From positions 1 to 41,266 of the forward strand of contig JAFYZV010000042.1 in assembly GCA_017548525.1 (NCBI GenBank): a stretch of 41,266 nucleotides of DNA, given 5' to 3'. The stretch comes from Prevotella sp. (GTDB lineage: Bacteria > Bacteroidota > Bacteroidia > Bacteroidales > Bacteroidaceae). Shown one piece after another: positions 38,919-41,266 of the stretch. The first letter of the stretch is position 1, and each line of letters starts with the position of its first letter. Made by a program: the position numbers and the translations under genes. Under the pieces are notes generated by a model. The model had not been told where the DNA came from. It was given only the letters and a program-made list of their open reading frames with translations, and ran no database searches.

Positions 38919-40120
38919 GACTTGTCTTGTGTGGGGTTGGGGATGCGTTTCATGAGTTCATTGAAGAGCCAAGCGAGGCAGATGGAAGCAATGATGTATA
39001 ATAAGAGTCCCGTGTACATGTCACCTCGTCGGCTGATGGGTATGAATATCTTGCGCGTAATGGGGTGGCAGACGAAGAGAGCCGCCGATATGCTACCCAT
39101 CCATTGCAGGAAATCGAAGATTTTTTGTAGGAGGAGTTTCGGTGTTTCACGAAACTCAGGAGTACAAACATCACCTTTTTTTGTCTGAGGACTATTGTCT
39201 GAACTCCTTGAACTCCTATGCTCTTTGGACTCCTTTATATTCATTAGCTTGATGACGCAGATGCTGGTGAACACCACTGCCAACGGCACGAATGTCCAAT
39301 AGAGGTAACCGTTACTGAAATAATATACCATGAAAATACTTGGCAGCACCACGATGGCACAAAGGCGATAGGTGAACGGCTCGCCATGCCGTGCCGTGAG
39401 CAAGCCCATGCCAAAAGGCAACATCCCTCCCACAAAATTGTAATGCCAGCGATTGAGAGCCTCTCCTTCAGGATTACATGCCAACAGGATGAGTTCACAG
39501 ACGACGATGAAAGCAACGGTGACACCCCAATGTCGGCGATAGAAGAACAGACGGTAAATGATGTAGAACTGCATCATCAACCCAAAGAACCAATACGGTC
39601 CTGGCCAGATGATCTTATCGGGATTGGGCAAGACGTTGTTGAACATCAATAGTTGCGACACAATATCCATCACTTCGTAATGATGTCTACCTGGGGTAAT
39701 GGCATCAACCATGGTGAAAGCCACGAATCCCACAATCATCATCTTGAAGAGCTTGAGGTAATGGTAACGGATAAAATCCCAAATCCTTCGCACTTGGATT
39801 TGGATAATCTCGGAAGAGGAGTTGATGCTGACAGCCACATCGGGTTTATGTTCGTATTTCAATACCAATCCATAGGCACTCAGGAAGAGGAATATGGGTA
39901 CTCCGTAATGACCGAAGAATGACAATAGGTGCATGGGAAGGAGCCAATCGGGATGTGTCAGGGCTTGGTTGAGTGCGTCCACCCTCCCTTGGAAATACTG
40001 GTATTCATTCTCTTTGACGATAGGGCCAAGCCAATGACAGTAGTTATGGAGAAAGATGCCAATGATAGCCAAGCCTCGCAGGGCATTGCATTCGGCGCGT
40101 GTTAAGATGGGTGTGGACAT
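38915..40120 (-). CDS. Acyltransferase-3 family membrane protein with repeat-encoded loop
   Basis: The 401-residue protein starts MSTPILTRAECNALRGLAII with the acyltransferase-3 Arg and a His in GIFLHNYCHW, then FGHYGVPIFLFLSAYGL. Around residues 290-325 a hydrophilic insert (KESKEHRSSRSSDNSPQTKK and the residues after it) interrupts the helix pattern. It is encoded by low-complexity AGGAGT-type repeat DNA at 39134-39240. The C-terminal helices resume with MGSISAALFVCHPITRK. It starts 1 bp after the sulfatase stop (TAA C ATG), consistent with translational coupling. Probably it acetylates a cell-surface sugar; the insert may sit in a cytoplasmic or periplasmic loop without loss of activity. 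Confidence 0.88.
   Translation of the reverse strand: MSTPILTRAECNALRGLAIIGIFLHNYCHWLGPIVKENEYQYFQGRVDALNQALTHPDWLLPMHLLSFFGHYGVPIFLFLSAYGLVLKYEHKPDVAVSINSSSEIIQIQVRRIWDFIRYHYLKLFKMMIVGFVAFTMVDAITPGRHHYEVMDIVSQLLMFNNVLPNPDKIIWPGPYWFFGLMMQFYIIYRLFFYRRHWGVTVAFIVVCELILLACNPEGEALNRWHYNFVGGMLPFGMGLLTARHGEPFTYRLCAIVVLPSIFMVYYFSNGYLYWTFVPLAVVFTSICVIKLMNIKESKEHRSSRSSDNSPQTKKGDVCTPEFRETPKLLLQKIFDFLQWMGSISAALFVCHPITRKIFIPISRRGDMYTGLLLYIIASICLAWLFNELMKRIPNPTQDKS
39134..39240. repeat. Low-complexity repeat inside the acyltransferase gene
   Basis: The plus strand shows a hairpin GAGTTTCG/CGAAACTC (39134-39141, 39150-39157) and then GAACTCCTT GAACTCCTA and GGACTCCTT units up to about 39235. In the gene's reading frame it gives Ser/Lys/Arg-rich sequence. 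It looks like an intergenic-type repeat captured in frame, as in lgt. Confidence 0.65.
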
Positions 40121-40121
40121 G

Positions 40122-41266
40122 TTATGGATCTTGAACGTTCATTTTAAGGCTGTCATAATCGGTGCCGCCTTTCAAGATACGAGGGCGGTTCTCGTTGTAT
40201 TGGGATGAAAGGACATCATATTCTGCATGATAGTCGGGCGAGTGGATGCCCGCCAAATATAATAAGGTGTGGGCGATGGCATCGATCATCAGCCGACGGT
40301 CTTTGGCTTCCACCACTTGATTGAACACCTCTGGATGGCGAGCGGCATACTTGGGCGAACACCAGATCCAGAAGGGAATAGCAAACTCAAACCGCGCCAT
40401 GTCGTAGTCAATCTTCATGGCATGATTACGACAAATGAACCCCCGCTTGCCCTCGAAACATTCCTCGCCATGATCGGGCATGTAAATGACGATGGCATCT
40501 TCATGTTCGAAACGTGCCATGATTTGGTCAACGATGGAATCATTATATAATACGGCATTGTCGTAATCAGCTAACACCTTACGTTTGTTGCCCGTTAGTT
40601 CTGGTCGTTTGTCTCTATAATCAAAGGCTTGGAATTTCTTTTGGTTTTTGGGGTATCTTAATTGATAGGAAACATGTTGTCCCATCAAGTGAAAGATAAT
40701 GAGATTACGACTGCTATCTGATAGGGAGATTTGTTTGTTTTTGAGCATGTTGTCATAATCGTCCAATAATCCTTCGTCTAAAGGATGTAGTTTTTCATTG
40801 CGAAGGTCGAACTGAGCTTCACTCAATGAAGGATTGTTTAAGAAGAATCCACCGCTAAAATCATAGACGGCTTCTTTGGCTTTCGGCAAGAATTGATTGG
40901 TCAAGAACGTCACTTGATAACCAGCTTTGCGGAATAGTTCTGGGAAGAGTGGATAATCACACCATTCTCCTTCTTGTCCCACTACGTGCATAGAAAAGAG
41001 GCTCTTAAATACGAAACTCGTTAAGTTCCACGGAGCCACAACATCAGAGAATTTGGTAAGATACCCTGTTTTTTCTCGAGCGATTTGTCGAGGAGTGGTA
41101 GGCATGAAATAGCCATATTGTTGGGAATGATGAGGCCCCAGACTTTCACCGATAATCAAAATGATATTGGGCGAACGATATTGGCAACTATCAACTTTCA
41201 CGTTGTTGGCTGCTTCTATCAGTTTGTTGATTTGTTGCTTGGCCAAAGAATTGGCATAAACACTAA
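40122..41266 (-). CDS. EptA/LTA-synthase-like sulfatase-fold transferase, N-terminus outside the window
   Basis: The frame is open to the window end, with no stop in the last codons (SVYANSLAKQQINK read back from 41264), so the gene is partial and its membrane N-terminus lies beyond. The visible 380 or so residues form the sulfatase-fold catalytic domain: SPNIILIIGESLGPHHSQQY with the metal-binding Glu, a likely Thr nucleophile in NLTSFVFKSLFSM, and the metal ligands of YMPDHGEECFEG. These enzymes transfer phosphoethanolamine or a similar phosphoalcohol to lipid A or glycans. It heads the four-gene minus-strand operon with two acyltransferases and a UbiA-family enzyme. Confidence 0.88.
   Translation of the reverse strand, partial: SVYANSLAKQQINKLIEAANNVKVDSCQYRSPNIILIIGESLGPHHSQQYGYFMPTTPRQIAREKTGYLTKFSDVVAPWNLTSFVFKSLFSMHVVGQEGEWCDYPLFPELFRKAGYQVTFLTNQFLPKAKEAVYDFSGGFFLNNPSLSEAQFDLRNEKLHPLDEGLLDDYDNMLKNKQISLSDSSRNLIIFHLMGQHVSYQLRYPKNQKKFQAFDYRDKRPELTGNKRKVLADYDNAVLYNDSIVDQIMARFEHEDAIVIYMPDHGEECFEGKRGFICRNHAMKIDYDMARFEFAIPFWIWCSPKYAARHPEVFNQVVEAKDRRLMIDAIAHTLLYLAGIHSPDYHAEYDVLSSQYNENRPRILKGGTDYDSLKMNVQDP

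Overview
The window looks like chromosome of a Bacteroidota species, most likely a gut or rumen Prevotella-type bacterium (Bacteroidales). The evidence is: many promoters of the Bacteroidota form TTTG-N19/20-TAnnTTTG; very large secreted proteins ending in a type IX-secretion-like tail (NLNGVRVNN..KGIY.I.GKKVVVK); PL11 pectin lyases; a lipoprotein-TPR-membrane-HTH regulator; a DUF3244-type gene; and Prevotella-like MutS, Lgt and YchF. No rRNA, tRNA, CRISPR array, integrase or transposase was seen.

Layout. 1-5153: a DUF234-type ATPase behind a palindromic promoter; ychF; a four-helix-bundle (S23-type) gene with an in-frame stop, bracketed by perfect 32-bp inverted repeats; lgt, which carries the same repeat family at its start and inside its reading frame; and a three-gene ATGA-overlapping operon (DUF3791 / ADP-ribosyltransferase-like DUF3990 / small protein) that looks like a toxin-antitoxin unit. 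5154-17726: two tandem units, each a ~1830-residue secreted protein followed by a 63-residue protein, with a duplicated 5' leader before the first unit and a GC-rich compound palindrome between them. 17727-19300: a PIN-toxin module, a 45-residue protein and a broken DUF6169-type gene, with the same 40-bp promoter before the 45-residue gene and before the following lyase. 19325-26753: two tandem rhamnogalacturonan lyases (PL11) with dockerin-like C-termini; the first has an extra sugar-binding-like domain inserted into a shared Ig-like domain. 26754-33740: a ~690-bp non-coding stretch, a membrane-bound TPR/HTH regulator with an almost leaderless start, two tandem operator-like repeats, a frameshifted DUF3244-type gene, a beta-helix protein without signal peptide, and a CotH-kinase-like protein with a type IX-like tail. 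33741-37023: an orphan MNT-type nucleotidyltransferase, the remnant of its HEPN partner, and mutS. 37027-41266, minus strand: a tight operon of an EptA/LTA-synthase-like sulfatase (cut by the window end), two acyltransferase-3 membrane proteins and a UbiA-family prenyltransferase.

How the genes fit together. The middle of the window is devoted to exported proteins: pectin (RG-I) lyases, giant surface or secreted proteins, and a regulated beta-helix/CotH unit. The right end probably modifies a surface or lipid-linked glycan. Between these blocks sits a striking amount of genome wear: four broken genes (S23, DUF6169, DUF3244, HEPN), two conserved membrane-protein genes with low-complexity repeat DNA inside the reading frame, and several remnants of toxin-antitoxin-like units. 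The most interesting candidates for undescribed biology are the duplicated giant-protein/63-residue-protein pair, the beta-helix/CotH unit, and the repeat-bracketed S23 cassette. All family names come from recognising sequence motifs by eye; no database search was run.
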